DNA of 45,478 bases from Ammonifex sp. Its GTDB lineage: Bacteria; Bacillota; Desulfotomaculia; Desulfotomaculales; Ammonificaceae. The translations under genes were made by a program, and so were the position numbers. The DNA lies in contig QZIW01000001.1 of the NCBI GenBank assembly GCA_003604985.1, positions 1 through 45,478 on the forward strand, given 5' to 3'. The notes under the pieces were generated by a model that ran no database searches, had not been told where the DNA came from, and saw only the letters and a program-made list of their open reading frames with translations. Below, piece after piece: positions 24,287-34,400 of this stretch (position 1 is the stretch's first letter; each line of letters opens with the position of its first letter).

Positions 24287-24318
24287 GGGGTCGGCCAAAA
24301 GCCGACTCCTTTATTTTT
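24287..24318 (+). terminator. Strong intrinsic terminator
   Basis: GGGGTCGGC pairs with GCCGACTCC around CAAAA and is followed by TTTATTTTT. It lies 24 bp after the DUF2680 stop and ends that single-gene transcript. Confidence 0.85.
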
Positions 24319-24543
24319 GAGAGCAAACGGGTGAACAGCCCTAAAAAAATTAGTGACCACCACAAACTACAGCGAAGGCGAAATGACCGGTATCATTGCC
24401 ACAAAGCACGTCGGGTCTCTGAGGAGAACTCCCGGCAAACTGGTTCGGGGACAACTTGACCAAAGATACCTTGTTCTCATAACAACCAGAAAAAAGAATA
24501 AGACCACTTTGGTCGAGGAGCAGTCCATGCCGACCGAAGTCTA
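24319..24543. other. Intergenic stretch without a supported gene
   Basis: A 63-codon open frame (24353-24544, plus) has no convincing ribosome site, no recognisable motif and stops exactly at the orphan CRISPR-like repeat. I treat it as non-coding. It borders the repeat on the side that would be the spacer side of a minus-strand CRISPR RNA. Confidence 0.3.
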
Positions 24544-24580
24544 GTTTCAATCCTTACCCGGCGCTTCGACCAGGTGCTAC
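24544..24580 (-). CRISPR. Orphan degenerate CRISPR repeat
   Basis: A single 37-nt sequence beginning GTTTCAATCCTTACCCGGCG and ending CAGGTGCTAC matches the repeat of the array at 28480-35203 at 32 of 37 positions (differences at positions 8, 12, 23, 26 and 29). Ends and length are conserved. Three of the changes fall in or next to the hairpin, weakening it. It lies 3.9 kb beyond the trailer end of the array, in the same orientation, with no second repeat nearby. It is either an array relic or a crRNA-like regulatory unit. Confidence 0.85.
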
Positions 24581-24727
24581 AATACATGACCAGGAACCGT
24601 CCTTGTCCACGTTTCATGCATGACAAGGAACCTTCCCCTGTCACGTGTGAATTGTCTGCCGTTTGCAGGATTTTCACCGGGGAAAGTGTAATCCTCACTC
24701 AAAGTTAGCTGCAGAGGTGAACGATGG

Positions 24728-25012
24728 GTGGAGGGAAAACTAATCCGGGATCTCACCCTTATGCTTCTGTACCTTACCTCCTGGAATGAAGATACCTTTT
24801 TGGGCCAAACCCGCAGAAGCTGGAAGGGCTATCCCTTCGAAACGCTGAACCGGTTATCAGAAGAAGGGTTGATCAACGGCAGCCGGCGGGCAAAGTCGAT
24901 ATGGCTCACGGAGGCGGGAGAGGATGAGGCCCGCAGGCTGCTGGCACAGTACGGACTTATAACCGACGATAGTCATGAAACCGACAGTAAAGTTGTTCCT
25001 TCTCCGAAATAA
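24728..25012 (+). CDS. DUF6429 family protein
   Basis: 94 aa from GTG 24728, about 8 nt after GAGGTGA. The sequence LTLMLLYLTSWNED...RRSWKGYPFETLNRLSEEGLI and AKSIWLTEAGEDEARRLL matches small DUF6429-type proteins, which look like a single winged-helix-like domain; molecular role unknown. The tail overlaps the beginning of the following frameshifted gene (ATG 24975), so the two were probably an operon before the downstream gene decayed. Confidence 0.7.
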   Translation: MEGKLIRDLTLMLLYLTSWNEDTFLGQTRRSWKGYPFETLNRLSEEGLINGSRRAKSIWLTEAGEDEARRLLAQYGLITDDSHETDSKVVPSPK

Positions 25013-25692
25013 GGAAGAAATAATCGAGTCGCCGGAGCTGAAAGAGTTGTTGATTCGAAATCGGCTCAAGACAAGGAAACAACCGTAAACCCCACCGTCG
25101 AACTCATAGTGGTGGCCGCAGGGCATTCATGTCTTCGTTGCCTTCGCCTTCCCGAAAGAAAGATCGTTGTCTTACGCGCGTCAAGATATAACGAAGTTGA
25201 AGGAGAAATCCTGAAGGTTCTGCCCCGAAAGATCATGTTCGATCCCATCACCGAAGCGGTGGAATACACCCAGGGAGGTGATCAAGACACCGCCTTACCC
25301 ATTCTTCAGAAGTGCCTCGAACAAGACCTCCGCTGTATTGACGCTTATGCCCACCTCGGGGGCTACTACCTGGACGATTCGCGCTCAAAATGGCTAACAC
25401 GAAAGGCTTTGAAGTGCTACAGTGCAGGGGTTGCGGTGGGCGAACGAGCCCTGCCCCACGGCTTTGATGGCCTGCTTCGCTGGTCGTGGGTCAATAACCG
25501 CCCGTTTTTGCGGGCGCTCACGGCCTGAGCCTCTGCCACTGGCGTCTTGGGGATCTTACGGCGGCGCGGAAGACCTTCCGGCGCATTCTGATGCTCGACC
25601 CTTACGATGCCCTCGGGGTGCGTTTTGGGGTAAAGGACGTGGAAACCGGCCGCGATTACTTTGATTCTGTGGCAGAAAAGGAAGACCTATAA
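24975..25692 (+). pseudogene. TPR-like gene broken by two frameshifts
   Basis: Three consecutive frames join into one sensible protein of about 240 aa. ATG 24975 gives MKPTVKLFLLRNKEEIIESP...TRKQP and meets a stop near 25083. The next frame carries NPTVELIVVAAGHSCLRC through PRKIMFDPITEAVEYTQGG...YAHLGGYYLD...NNRPFLRAL and stops at 25528. The third resumes as HGLSLCHWRLGDLTAARKTFRRILMLDPYDALGVRF and stops at 25690-25692. Both junctions are explained by loss of one base (near 25080 and 25518). The C-terminal part is TPR-like (A-K-TF-RIL-LDP). Sequencing error cannot be excluded, but two independent shifts favour a pseudogene. Confidence 0.65.
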
Positions 25693-25730
25693 AAGAGATT
25701 AGCGCCCTCTTTAAGGCCGGACGTCACTAT

Positions 25731-26168
25731 TCAATCAATAAGGAAATCACCAATCCAGCGTATCTTTTCGCAACGCCCCAGCACCTTGGCGAAAAAGGTC
25801 CTGTCGCCCACCCACAGCGGCATACCGGTCTCCTCGGCAACGGCCAAGTAAGCTGCATCATAGGCAGCAAGGTCGTAGCTTAAAGCCAACTCCGCGATTC
25901 GATGCACATAGGGCGTAACCAACTCAACTCCAATACTCAGGAGGTCGTCAAGTGTAGAGCGCAACTCTTCTTGGGGCAGATGTTGCCGCCGCACGGCTAC
26001 CCACAATCCGTTGACAATTTCGTAAATCCACAGAGTCGGAGCTAACAGCGGAAAGTTCAGGGGATCGGCCAGATACCTGTCACGTAAAACTATTGCCTGT
26101 TCAACAGCGTCCTGGTCATCCAGAGCCCATTTCAAAGCCACCGAAGCATCGATTACCGCACCGCTCAC
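25731..26168 (-). CDS. VapC-type PIN-domain toxin
   Basis: 145 aa PIN-domain ribonuclease. The metal-binding acidic residues are in VIDASVALKW (Asp near the N-terminus), LWIYEIVNGLW (Glu), YDAAYLAVAEE (Asp) and WVGDRTF (Asp), so the active site looks complete. The GTG start overlaps the antitoxin stop (GTGA), the usual toxin-after-antitoxin order of vapBC. It likely cleaves tRNA or rRNA when unbound; the target is unknown. Confidence 0.88.
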   Translation of the reverse strand: MSGAVIDASVALKWALDDQDAVEQAIVLRDRYLADPLNFPLLAPTLWIYEIVNGLWVAVRRQHLPQEELRSTLDDLLSIGVELVTPYVHRIAELALSYDLAAYDAAYLAVAEETGMPLWVGDRTFFAKVLGRCEKIRWIGDFLID

Positions 26169-26416
26169 CTGTAACGTCCTTCCTTAACAAGGTCCGCTGT
26201 ACTGATTTTAATGTGTCCGAGGCGTGACCGACGGGCGTCCAATCGCCTGGCCGCTGCCCAGGCAGTCCCCGAAACGTCTGACTCCTCGTGGGCCAGTTTT
26301 TCACGAATTGCCTCTTCACAAAAAGCGCTTATAGTGGTATCGCGCTTGGCCGCAGCCAGCTTTAAACGCCGCCGCAATTCGGGATCGCCGAGATAGATGC
26401 TCACTTTATAAGCCAT
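26165..26416 (-). CDS. VapB-type antitoxin (ribbon-helix-helix)
   Basis: 83 aa from ATG 26416 (MAYKVSIYLGDPELRRRLK), preceded by GAGGTGA; the track start (GTG 26425) lies inside that ribosome site. The N-terminal beta strand and two helices (KLAAAKRDTTISAFCEEAIREKL) fit a ribbon-helix-helix DNA-binding domain. The C-terminal half (RLDARRSRLGHIKISTADLVKEGRYR) would wrap the toxin. It overlaps the toxin gene by 4 bp and probably autorepresses the pair. Confidence 0.78.
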   Translation of the reverse strand: MAYKVSIYLGDPELRRRLKLAAAKRDTTISAFCEEAIREKLAHEESDVSGTAWAAARRLDARRSRLGHIKISTADLVKEGRYR

Positions 26417-26425
26417 TTTAATCAC

Positions 26426-26635
26426 CTCAAAAAAATATTAACCCTTTAGCGCTTTAGCGTCAAGGCGTTAATAGCACACGGTTATAGAAATGATCTCCGA
26501 TCTCTTTCAACATCACAATGTAAAAGCACCTTAACATCCGGCTTTAAGTATGCGATAACGTAAAGGAACCTTTACTAAGGCGGGGGGCGAGCTATGGCGC
26601 TACAGAATAAGTTAAATGCCCGGCGCCACATTCAC
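26426..26635. other. Short intergenic region upstream of vapBC
   Basis: About 210 bp between the vapB start and the GH18 stop. It is A/T-richer than its surroundings and must hold the vapBC promoter. No consensus promoter pair or clear terminator was found. Confidence 0.3.
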
Positions 26636-28015
26636 CTATCGGATATTAACCCGCTCCCGTATAGTCTGCCAGATGGCCGGGTCTTCTAAGCCCAGACGCC
26701 ACAGAGCCAGCCCGGCGATGTCATATTCCCTTATTAAATCCAGTTTTCTTTTCAGGCTTTCGGCATCTTCATACCATACTTCGTGCCGCTGGTTATCTGC
26801 GGTATAGGAGAAAAACGGTGTTTGACTGGTTACATCAAACAGCGGGGCAGCACCAAAATTTTTAACGCGTTGCATGGCTAATTCGTGCGACAAGTAGTCG
26901 TTTTTTGCGGTCTGCAGGTTAAAATCAAACCCGAAAACCGGTTCGGACACAATAATCTTGTGCGTAGGAATTTTATTTACGGCGTACTTAAGAACGGCGT
27001 GGTTAAAACCGATTGATGAAACAGGTCCGGGGCCGCTCCCGGGCCATCCATGTTCGTTGTACATCATCAGCACGACCAGGTCGGCGGCCCTGCCGATAGC
27101 TGAGTAATCATACGGGGCTGCCCAGGGATTATCCCAGTCACTTGATTTTGCCGGGACGGCAACAGTAAAAAGATATCCCTTTGCTCGCAGCCGGTCGCCT
27201 AACTCCTGGTAGAAAACAGATAGGTTATCCCGGTCGCTCACCCTGATACCTTCAAAATCCATGTTGACCCCGTCGAAGCCGTAAAACTCAATGAGCCAGG
27301 TAATATTGTCGATACATTTTCTCCTTGACTCCGGACGCGACAGCATCTCAGTTACCAGGTTCTTTGTAAGCGACTTATCCTCGTACAAGAAATTGTGGAT
27401 TACCGGTATTACCTGCACGTTACGCGCATGGGCCGCTGCTACTATTCTACGGGCCTCCGATTGACTAAAGTAACCCGCAGTTTCCAGATCTGTAGGATCA
27501 TACTGGTTCAACCGAAACCAGAATGGGGCGACATAGGACAGGTCGCTCATATGGACGATAGTTGACCAGGCAGAGGACGGCAAATAGTCTTCTTCCTCGG
27601 TATAGTAACCTACGATGAACGCATTCGGGCGCTCGTACCGCCCGCTGTTGATCCTGAGGAGTTGACCGACACGCAGAGAATCGTCAGGCAGGTTGTTGCC
27701 GGACACAATGGCGGAAACAGTCGTATTGTATAATTTGGCGATTCGATATAGGTTTTCTCCTTCAGCCACGATATGAACCGGTACCTGGTCGGGAATGACC
27801 AGCGCCTGTCCAGCATAGATCAGGTTGTTTTCCAAGCCGTTTAACTGCCTGATCGTCTCAACAGACGTTTGATGTTTTTGCGCAATTAAATAAAGAGTAT
27901 CACCGGGCGCCACCGTATAAAGCGTCTGCGCGTAGACAGGTGGTTTCAAAAGGAATCCGGAGAATAAAAAAACCAGCGCAAATAGAAGACAGCGTCTTTT
28001 ATAGTTTTTTTTCAC
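26636..28015 (-). CDS. Spore-type cell-wall hydrolase: LysM x2 + GH18 (YaaH/SleL family)
   Basis: 459 aa from GTG 28015 (MKKNYKRRCLLFALVFLFS), preceded by GGGAGG and AAGGAG; the longer ORF to 28078 has no ribosome site. A signal peptide ends near VYAQ. Two LysM domains follow (LYTVAPGDTLYLIAQ... and HIVAEGENLYRIAKLYN...). The GH18 barrel carries YGFDGVNMDFEGIR; the DGxNxDFE form with its catalytic Glu is typical of spore peptidoglycan N-acetylglucosaminidases (SleL/YaaH/YdhD). It likely acts on cortex or vegetative wall. Single-gene transcript. Confidence 0.9.
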   Translation of the reverse strand: MKKNYKRRCLLFALVFLFSGFLLKPPVYAQTLYTVAPGDTLYLIAQKHQTSVETIRQLNGLENNLIYAGQALVIPDQVPVHIVAEGENLYRIAKLYNTTVSAIVSGNNLPDDSLRVGQLLRINSGRYERPNAFIVGYYTEEEDYLPSSAWSTIVHMSDLSYVAPFWFRLNQYDPTDLETAGYFSQSEARRIVAAAHARNVQVIPVIHNFLYEDKSLTKNLVTEMLSRPESRRKCIDNITWLIEFYGFDGVNMDFEGIRVSDRDNLSVFYQELGDRLRAKGYLFTVAVPAKSSDWDNPWAAPYDYSAIGRAADLVVLMMYNEHGWPGSGPGPVSSIGFNHAVLKYAVNKIPTHKIIVSEPVFGFDFNLQTAKNDYLSHELAMQRVKNFGAAPLFDVTSQTPFFSYTADNQRHEVWYEDAESLKRKLDLIREYDIAGLALWRLGLEDPAIWQTIRERVNIR

Positions 28016-28200
28016 TCCTTTTACCTCCCAAAAACAATAAAAACTAATTATAAACCATTCTATAATCCGCCTGAACACAAAACTACATGGAATAGATGGT
28101 TCTATTAGAAATAGTTAGTTTGCATAATTCCGCCCACTTTGTACTCAACAACCGGAATCAAAAACCGGAAATACGAGACGAGAAGAATGGCCAAAATAAA

Positions 28201-28225
28201 AAGTTCGGTGTCTGGCACCGAACTT
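28201..28225. repeat. REP-like hairpin, copy A
   Basis: AAGTTCGGTGTC and GGCACCGAACTT form 12-bp inverted arms (one G-T pair) around a single T. The second copy at 28461-28485 is nearly the same. The GGTGCC/GGCACC core recalls short palindromes that flank REP-associated tyrosine transposases in Bacillota (inference). Confidence 0.65.
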
Positions 28226-28460
28226 GCGTCCCCATAACAACTCAAAAACGACTTGAAAACTACCCCTGTTGAATCAGCCGCAGGGCTTCTCTCGGGAGTT
28301 CCCTGAAATACTGCTTTATTTCCTGGAGAGATTTTGCAAACAACGGATTTCTCCTCCCGAGAGGTTGTAAATATTCGCCATCATCATTGCCGTCGGGCGT
28401 GAGAGCCGCCGGCTGCTTTTCGTAACAGCAATAATATCCCTGGTGGTATAATAAGTTAAT
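28226..28460. other. Segment between two REP-like hairpins
   Basis: 235 bp bounded by the two hairpins. A minus-strand open frame (28260-28493) encodes ...RNPLFAKSLQEIKQYFRELPREALRLIQQG, but its N-terminal part reads through the hairpin and no ribosome site is evident. It might be a remnant of a larger element's gene. I do not recognise it. Confidence 0.3.
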
Positions 28461-28485
28461 AAGTTTGGTGCCTGGCACCAAACTT
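28461..28485. repeat. REP-like hairpin, copy B, abutting the terminal CRISPR repeat
   Basis: AAGTTTGGTGCC, a T, then the perfect complement GGCACCAAACTT. It ends 5 nt before the intact part of the terminal CRISPR repeat begins and replaces that repeat's first bases, so the hairpin element seems to have been inserted into, or recombined with, the array end. Confidence 0.7.
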
Positions 28486-31400
28486 ATGCCCACCCGGCGC
28501 TACGGCCGGGTGCTACAGGTGTTAGCATGGCAATATATCACGTGACTTATAAGTTTCAACCCTCACCCGGCGCTACGGCCGGGTGCTACTTGTTCCGGCC
28601 AGAGACCTTGACGATCTTCTACAGGTTTCAACCCTCACCCGGCGCTACGGCCGGGTGCTACAGAAGCCGCAAGGGCCGACGGTTATAGACGTCGACGTTT
28701 CAACCCTCACCCGGCGCTACGGCCGGGTGCTACGCGATTCATTACGACAAGTACGGCGTGATGAATTCCGTGTTTCAACCCTCACCCGGCGCTACGGCCG
28801 GGTGCTACCTCCTCCTCTTGGTTGATCGGTATGCTACCAGGAGGTTTCAACCCTCACCCGGCGCTACGGCCGGGTGCTACTGGATAGACCTGCAGGCTGC
28901 AGGGGGTAAGCACCTTGTTTCAACCCTCACCCGGCGCTACGGCCGGGTGCTACATTTAACAATTGACCGACAAAAGTAAGACCCGCCATGTTTCAACCCT
29001 CACCCGGCGCTACGGCCGGGTGCTACGCGAATAACTCCTCCGCATCTGCATCCGGGTTGCCGGGTTTCAACCCTCACCCGGCGCTACGGCCGGGTGCTAC
29101 TCCAGTACCTAAACACAGCCGCCGGTAACTCGCCTGTTTCAACCCTCACCCGGCGCTACGGCCGGGTGCTACTTACATGCATCGTGACCATAATCAATGT
29201 CACAGTCGTTTCAACCCTCACCCGGCGCTACGGCCGGGTGCTACCACGGCGGTGAGCGCCTCTCCTGCGGTGGCGGAAAGTTTCAACCCTCACCCGGCGC
29301 TACGGCCGGGTGCTACGAGTCGTTGCCGAGGTATATGGCGAGTTCGTGCGTGTTTCAACCCTCACCCGGCGCTACGGCCGGGTGCTACGACAACGTGGCT
29401 AACCAAAACGTATTCCGATAATTGTTTCAACCCTCACCCGGCGCTACGGCCGGGTGCTACGTTATTCGTATTCTTCAAGTGTATCTATAACTGCTTGTTT
29501 CAACCCTCACCCGGCGCTACGGCCGGGTGCTACAAAAAAGGTAGGTAATTTACTATGGAAAAAATCAAAGTTTCAACCCTCACCCGGCGCTACGGCCGGG
29601 TGCTACAAATGGGTGCGGCGAATGGAAGTCAAAAGGGTTATGTTTCAACCCTCACCCGGCGCTACGGCCGGGTGCTACGTATTCGTTCAACCGCATCAAA
29701 ACCTGAGCCGCCTCAGTTTCAACCCTCACCCGGCGCTACGGCCGGGTGCTACCACCGGAACCGCGGACAATGGCGTCGTCAATCTTGTTTCAACCCTCAC
29801 CCGGCGCTACGGCCGGGTGCTACGAGGCGGGTAGGGTGAGAAGAGGGACTGACCCAAAAGTTTCAACCCTCACCCGGCGCTACGGCCGGGTGCTACCTTA
29901 AGAGAAGCAGACGAAATGCGACTTCAACAAGAAAAGTTTCAACCCTCACCCGGCGCTACGGCCGGGTGCTACGGGAGGCCCTGGCAGCCGACACGGGAGG
30001 GGTGATAAAAGGGTTTCAACCCTCACCCGGCGCTACGGCCGGGTGCTACATCTGTGGAGCAAATAACCGTGAAGCCGCGTTTCTTGTTTCAACCCTCACC
30101 CGGCGCTACGGCCGGGTGCTACTATGTTAAATTCGGCCCCTGCCAAGCCGAAAACCATGTTTCAACCCTCACCCGGCGCTACGGCCGGGTGCTACCTACA
30201 GCCTCATAAGCAATAAATGCAGTAACTATGGTTTCAACCCTCACCCGGCGCTACGGCCGGGTGCTACTTGAAGTTGATGAGTATGCCGGTAACCATCAGC
30301 TTGTTTCAACCCTCACCCGGCGCTACGGCCGGGTGCTACTGGAACTCCACCGGCTTGCCCGTGGTGTCCCGCAGGTTTCAACCCTCACCCGGCGCTACGG
30401 CCGGGTGCTACTTAATGAGTTCAGCACGTTTGCGCTGCATTTCGCGTTTCAACCCTCACCCGGCGCTACGGCCGGGTGCTACGTTAGCTGGTCGTTAATG
30501 GTTCATTAAGTTTTGTCTGGTTTCAACCCTCACCCGGCGCTACGGCCGGGTGCTACACATCAACGAGCTCAAAAGCCGCACGAATGTCATTGTTTCAACC
30601 CTCACCCGGCGCTACGGCCGGGTGCTACTTGGATAGTTGGTCTTTTTCCGGCAACGAATATTGGTTTCAACCCTCACCCGGCGCTACGGCCGGGTGCTAC
30701 CCAAATCGGCTGTCCGTCGATCCGCAGTGTGAACCGGTTTCAACCCTCACCCGGCGCTACGGCCGGGTGCTACCGGCGATGCCGAAGATAACGGCTCCTG
30801 CCATAGCGGTTTCAACCCTCACCCGGCGCTACGGCCGGGTGCTACACGCGATTACCTGCGCCTCAAGGGCTGGTTTGTTGTGTTTCAACCCTCACCCGGC
30901 GCTACGGCCGGGTGCTACCTGGTACACCGGACAGCGCCCGGCGCAGCGCTGGTAGTTTCAACCCTCACCCGGCGCTACGGCCGGGTGCTACTGGCGGCGG
31001 CGCTGGAAGATTACCAGCGGAAAGTCCGCGTTTCAACCCTCACCCGGCGCTACGGCCGGGTGCTACCTGAGCGGGTGCTTGGGGTGCCAGAATTATTTTT
31101 TTGTTTCAACCCTCACCCGGCGCTACGGCCGGGTGCTACGCGAACCGGGAAAGGTCCGCGCGCCCCGGCTTCCGGTTTCAACCCTCACCCGGCGCTACGG
31201 CCGGGTGCTACGCCTCGTTGCGTCTTTAAGAACACTTGTCGTCGTGCGTGTTTCAACCCTCACCCGGCGCTACGGCCGGGTGCTACCTCATAGTCGATGA
31301 CCACGTCATTCCCTTTTTCTGTGTTTCAACCCTCACCCGGCGCTACGGCCGGGTGCTACGACGTTGCGCCGGACCTGGTCCACGACATACGTCCCGTTTC

Positions 31401-34400
31401 AACCCTCACCCGGCGCTACGGCCGGGTGCTACTCCATCTTGTTGTCCAAGCTGGACACGGCGCGGATGTTTCAACCCTCACCCGGCGCTACGGCCGGGTG
31501 CTACGACCGTTGGCGGCGTGGCAAAGACGGTTGGCATTGAGTTTCAACCCTCACCCGGCGCTACGGCCGGGTGCTACATGGAAATCACTAGTCCGCCGAG
31601 GTTGACCGCCGCCGTTTCAACCCTCACCCGGCGCTACGGCCGGGTGCTACGTGTAAATGATTACCTCATTGAGAAGCCTGTTTTTGTTTCAACCCTCACC
31701 CGGCGCTACGGCCGGGTGCTACCCAGCGGCGGAGCCGGTTGATCTTTCATCAGAAGTGTTTCAACCCTCACCCGGCGCTACGGCCGGGTGCTACGACCGG
31801 TACAGTTTCGCGGAATGCATCGAGCGAGATGTTTCAACCCTCACCCGGCGCTACGGCCGGGTGCTACAAGAACTAACAGACTTAAAAATAGCGGAAATGA
31901 TGTTTCAACCCTCACCCGGCGCTACGGCCGGGTGCTACCACGTGCTTTCCAGACGTGACCGCAACGTAAACACTGGTTTCAACCCTCACCCGGCGCTACG
32001 GCCGGGTGCTACAGGTGTACTCCTGGTGCCGTTGCCCGGCGCACAACGAGTTTCAACCCTCACCCGGCGCTACGGCCGGGTGCTACAACGGGATACAGGG
32101 CTACTCAGTAATTTCCATGGCACGTGTTTCAACCCTCACCCGGCGCTACGGCCGGGTGCTACTTGGTGCTCCGTCTGCTTCAATAGTGTTGGAAATCCAA
32201 GTTTCAACCCTCACCCGGCGCTACGGCCGGGTGCTACCCCAGCAAGATATAAGTTGGACGGAGAATCCACCTGTTTCAACCCTCACCCGGCGCTACGGCC
32301 GGGTGCTACCAAGAGGGTGCGAATGCTTTCTTTCCCCTCTTCGTGTTTCAACCCTCACCCGGCGCTACGGCCGGGTGCTACATTCCACAAGCTGCTTTCC
32401 TTTCGGTATCCGCTTCTGTTTCAACCCTCACCCGGCGCTACGGCCGGGTGCTACCTACCGGCAACGGATCGTGTCCGGTGGTGTAATCAAGGTTTCAACC
32501 CTCACCCGGCGCTACGGCCGGGTGCTACTACTCCAGCAGCGTCTTGCCGTTCGTGCCCCAGACAGTTTCAACCCTCACCCGGCGCTACGGCCGGGTGCTA
32601 CGAACTGGGACTCGCCGAACGTTGCCATTTAGCGCTGTTTCAACCCTCACCCGGCGCTACGGCCGGGTGCTACCCCCTTTTTCTAAGCACGGCTTGCCAG
32701 TCTTCTCGTTTCAACCCTCACCCGGCGCTACGGCCGGGTGCTACGCCAGGGCGAAGAGTTTCCGGGGAGTGCAGTGCCAGTTTCAACCCTCACCCGGCGC
32801 TACGGCCGGGTGCTACGGAATAATGCTGTTCTCATTTGCTCGCTATTTCCTTGTTTCAACCCTCACCCGGCGCTACGGCCGGGTGCTACCCGCCGCCACC
32901 TTGCAGCCATCGAGCTGGTCGCGGTTGTTTCAACCCTCACCCGGCGCTACGGCCGGGTGCTACAACTGCGCCCCGGCCATCTACGCAAGCTTTATGAGTT
33001 TCAACCCTCACCCGGCGCTACGGCCGGGTGCTACCTGGCCCGTGGCATGTCGGTTCTCATGGCGTCGATGTTTCAACCCTCACCCGGCGCTACGGCCGGG
33101 TGCTACACTTTTGCGATCCCGTGTTTATACGCGTAAGCCTGTTTCAACCCTCACCCGGCGCTACGGCCGGGTGCTACTCCAGTAGCGAATCCTTGGTAAG
33201 ATCGCTGGCCGGTTTCAACCCTCACCCGGCGCTACGGCCGGGTGCTACGGCTCGAGCTGCTCACCTTTGTCGGTCGGTTCCGGCGGTTTCAACCCTCACC
33301 CGGCGCTACGGCCGGGTGCTACACCGACAAGCCGTGGGATGAGTTAACGGACGACGAGTTTCAACCCTCACCCGGCGCTACGGCCGGGTGCTACGCCCTT
33401 GTAGAGGTTGTAAACGAGATCGGCAAAAGGGTTTCAACCCTCACCCGGCGCTACGGCCGGGTGCTACAGTAGTGTGGAGACAGATACGACGGGATTTACG
33501 TGTTTCAACCCTCACCCGGCGCTACGGCCGGGTGCTACGGCCCAGATCAGTTCTCATTTCACCGAGGCGGAAGCGTTTCAACCCTCACCCGGCGCTACGG
33601 CCGGGTGCTACACCCGTTCCACCTCGCTTTGTAGCCTCTAACATCAAGTTTCAACCCTCACCCGGCGCTACGGCCGGGTGCTACTAATAAGCGCAATCTT
33701 CTTTTCGGTGTCGTAGTTGTTTCAACCCTCACCCGGCGCTACGGCCGGGTGCTACACCATTTCCGTCGGCCCCTCTACGCGCCTTAGCACGTTTCAACCC
33801 TCACCCGGCGCTACGGCCGGGTGCTACTTCTGACCACTTGATAAGGAAACCTCGACATCACCGTTTCAACCCTCACCCGGCGCTACGGCCGGGTGCTACC
33901 TGAGAAAGTTGTCCGATTAGGTTGTAAAACCGGCTGTTTCAACCCTCACCCGGCGCTACGGCCGGGTGCTACTGCTGTTTTATTGCTTCTTCATTCTGCT
34001 GCTTGCGTTTCAACCCTCACCCGGCGCTACGGCCGGGTGCTACATTACCAAACAGCGAAGCAAGCCATGTCCGAAGCAGTTTCAACCCTCACCCGGCGCT
34101 ACGGCCGGGTGCTACGCAAAAACTTTTTTGCGTTTGCTGAGAAATAGCAAGTTTCAACCCTCACCCGGCGCTACGGCCGGGTGCTACTTGAGTGATAGAG
34201 ATACTTTTATACAACAACGGGTTTGTTTCAACCCTCACCCGGCGCTACGGCCGGGTGCTACTTTTGTAGTGGTTCACGCTTTTCGCCCTCCTTCAGTTGT
34301 TTCAACCCTCACCCGGCGCTACGGCCGGGTGCTACAAGAAACTCTACGCTGGCAAGTACGAGACTGTAGAGGTTTCAACCCTCACCCGGCGCTACGGCCG

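Noticed and set aside
24353-24544. 63-aa ORF ending at the orphan CRISPR repeat
   Set aside because: No ribosome site of note and no recognisable motif; not distinguishable from a chance frame.
28260-28493. 77-aa minus-strand ORF at the array's trailer end
   Set aside because: It begins inside a REP-like hairpin and lacks a ribosome site; the C-terminal LQEIKQYFRELPREALRLIQQG looks protein-like but cannot be assigned.
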